A stretch of 15,687 nucleotides of DNA from an uncultured Oxalobacteraceae bacterium (GTDB taxonomy: Bacteria; Pseudomonadota; Gammaproteobacteria; Burkholderiales; Burkholderiaceae_D): positions 1 to 15,687 of the forward strand of contig CALKVB010000231.1 of the NCBI GenBank assembly GCA_937996605.1, read 5' to 3'. Within the stretch, counting starts at the first letter, position 1. Each line of letters starts with the position of its first letter. Made by a program: the position numbers and the translations under genes. Of the stretch, positions 14,493 through 15,687 are shown in pieces. Under the pieces are notes generated by a model. That model did no database searches. It was not told the DNA's origin and worked only from the letters and a program-made list of their open reading frames with translations.

Positions 14493-15639
14493 CTAGAGCA
14501 AACCAAGATCAGCACCGTTGATACCAATCAAAGATAAGGCCAAGCTGATGTCGGTTGCAGTGACGGCTGCGGTAATTTCCATCCCATGTTTAATAGCTTC
14601 GTCTGACGACGCATAACCTAAACCCCAATCAATCGAAAACGACTTAGCGACGATGATTTTGTTATCTAGCAGATTAGCAACCCAACCCCAAGTAGCATCT
14701 CCCTTAAATCCGTGAGCTGCATCGAGTATCGTCGACACGAGTGAGCCGCGACTTGCTCGACCGCTCGTCAATTCCGTATTCCAGTAGTCGAGGCCACCTG
14801 AATCAGCGCCTTCTGGGCGTCCCAAAACATTTTTATAAACCACGTTGATAAAGTCAGTATTGGTCATGTTCGAAGTAAAACCAGTCAGGCTAGAAAATTG
14901 CACACCCGCACCGTAAAAAATATCGGCGATTTGGTTGATGGTTCGCCCCGCTTGCATTTCACCAATCCAATAAGCCATTCCGTCCGCATCAGGAACACGA
15001 TTAAAGAACGCGACATAGAGTTCCATGAGGCGTTGCACATTAGCGATAGGCGCACTAGCTGCAATGCTCTGCACCATTAGATTCACAGTCATATCACTAA
15101 ATTGCAGCTTCTCGACGTGTGACAACGTATCGCTACCATCGATACCGCTCTTTGAATAGACTTGGTAAACATCTCCAAAAGAATTGATGCGATAGTCCGC
15201 CAACTTACCGCGATAAATTGCGGCATCAACTCCTAGACCGCCTTCAATCACATCATTACCGCCACCGCCAGTAAGCGAATCATCTCCACTCAAGCCATTG
15301 ATAAGATCATTGAGTTCACTACCCTTCAAGGTGTCGTTCGCAGCACTACCGTTTAACGCCTGCACGTCCGCATTGATTTGTACAAACACCAAATATTCAT
15401 TACTATTGCCTTTGCCATCACTCAAGGTATAGGTAAAAGTGTCTGAAACCGCACCAGATTTTGCGAGATAAGTGAACTCACCGTTCGCTTTAATGGTAGC
15501 GACCCCAATGCTTGGCGCCTTCAGCAATTGAAAAGTAGCTGCATCGCTCGCTAAGTCACTTGAAGTTGGCAAATTTCCAGTCAGAGTATTCCCCAGATCA
15601 ACCGTAACCTGCGTATCCGCGCCTAAAGCTTTTGCTGCT
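14493..15639 (-). CDS. Cadherin-like/RTX/DUF4214 surface or secreted protein, 5'-truncated by contig end
   Basis: About 381 genuine C-terminal residues are visible. In order they are: a bacterial cadherin/VCBS-like Ig domain (about residues 1-85, with GVATIKANGEFTYLA and DTFTYTLSDGKGNSNEYLV); a short block of RTX calcium-binding nonapeptides (GSAANDTLKGSELNDLINGLSGDDSLTGGGGNDVIEGG); the usual post-RTX segment ending DTLSHVEKLQFSDMTVNL; and a DUF4214 region (VQRLMELYVAFFNRVPDADGMAYW, FINVVYKNVLGRP, GLDYWNTEL). Such proteins are commonly exported by type I secretion, and Ca2+ folding of the RTX block is expected. No transport genes lie in the window. The seemingly complete start MCSSDL is translated sequencing adapter. 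The real gene continues beyond the contig, so its length and N-terminus are unknown. Confidence 0.9.
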
Positions 15640-15687
15640 AGATCGGAAGAGCACACGTCTGAACTCCAGTCACCTTGTACTATCTCG
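15640..15687 (+). other. Illumina TruSeq adapter contamination (not genomic)
   Basis: From 15640 the sequence is the TruSeq read-1 adapter: it begins AGATCGGAAGAGC and runs as the 34-base constant part to 15673. Next comes an 8-base index CTTGTACT (15674-15681) and then ATCTCG (15682-15687), the start of the flow-cell P7 portion. The match is uninterrupted. This stretch should be trimmed; it is an assembly artefact at the contig end. Confidence 0.98.

Noticed and set aside
1..15687. CRISPR array, insertion sequence, integrase, toxin-antitoxin or other defence system
   Set aside because: No regularly spaced repeats, transposase or integrase motifs, terminal inverted repeats or defence-type domains were found. 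Apart from the truncated RTX protein, the content is ordinary core genome.

Overview
The window looks like chromosomal core DNA from a betaproteobacterium, most likely Burkholderiales of the Oxalobacteraceae type (Undibacterium-like). That placement is inference. It rests on the moderate GC content, the pairing of yggS-proC with a divergent pilT-pilU, the three-gene YqjD/YqjE/YqjK-like envelope cluster, the bacterial RIO kinase and the style of the proteins. No rRNA, tRNA, insertion sequence, prophage or CRISPR array is visible, and I see no new multi-gene defence or mobile system.

Layout. Plus strand, 1-2014: the 3' part of ubiA (ubiquinone synthesis), then a tight three-gene cluster of small membrane or membrane-associated proteins (DUF883/YqjD-like, DUF1469/YqjE-like, YqjK-like). 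Minus strand, 2011-4476: yggS (PLP homeostasis) overlapping proC (proline synthesis), followed by a RIO1-type kinase. Plus strand, 4522-8801: the twitching ATPases pilT and pilU, a glutathione peroxidase coupled to pilU by a 4-bp overlap, a secreted DUF4124-like protein and a ZIP metal transporter. Minus strand, 8808-14126: a DMT/EamA transporter and a two-domain rhodanese (possibly co-transcribed), a Rieske oxygenase alpha subunit closed by a clear terminator, and a LytS-type histidine kinase with its LytTR response regulator. Minus strand, 14493 to the right end: the C-terminal part of a cadherin-like/RTX/DUF4214 surface or secreted protein.

The strongest unexpected observation is technical. 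The last 48 bases (15640-15687) are an untrimmed Illumina TruSeq read-1 adapter with an 8-base index, not genome. The apparent start of the RTX/DUF4214 gene (MCSSDL) is translated adapter, so that gene is really truncated by the contig end.

The most interesting biological observations are two genes whose best-supported start codons are non-canonical. These are CTG for the RIO kinase (2868) and ATT for the ZIP transporter (8025). The ATT start is backed by a consistent promoter, 5' dyad and Shine-Dalgarno series. Others are convergent genes sharing a TTAA stop, a glutathione peroxidase with an altered loop around its catalytic cysteine, and an exact 11-bp tandem repeat just upstream of the LytS/LytTR operon.
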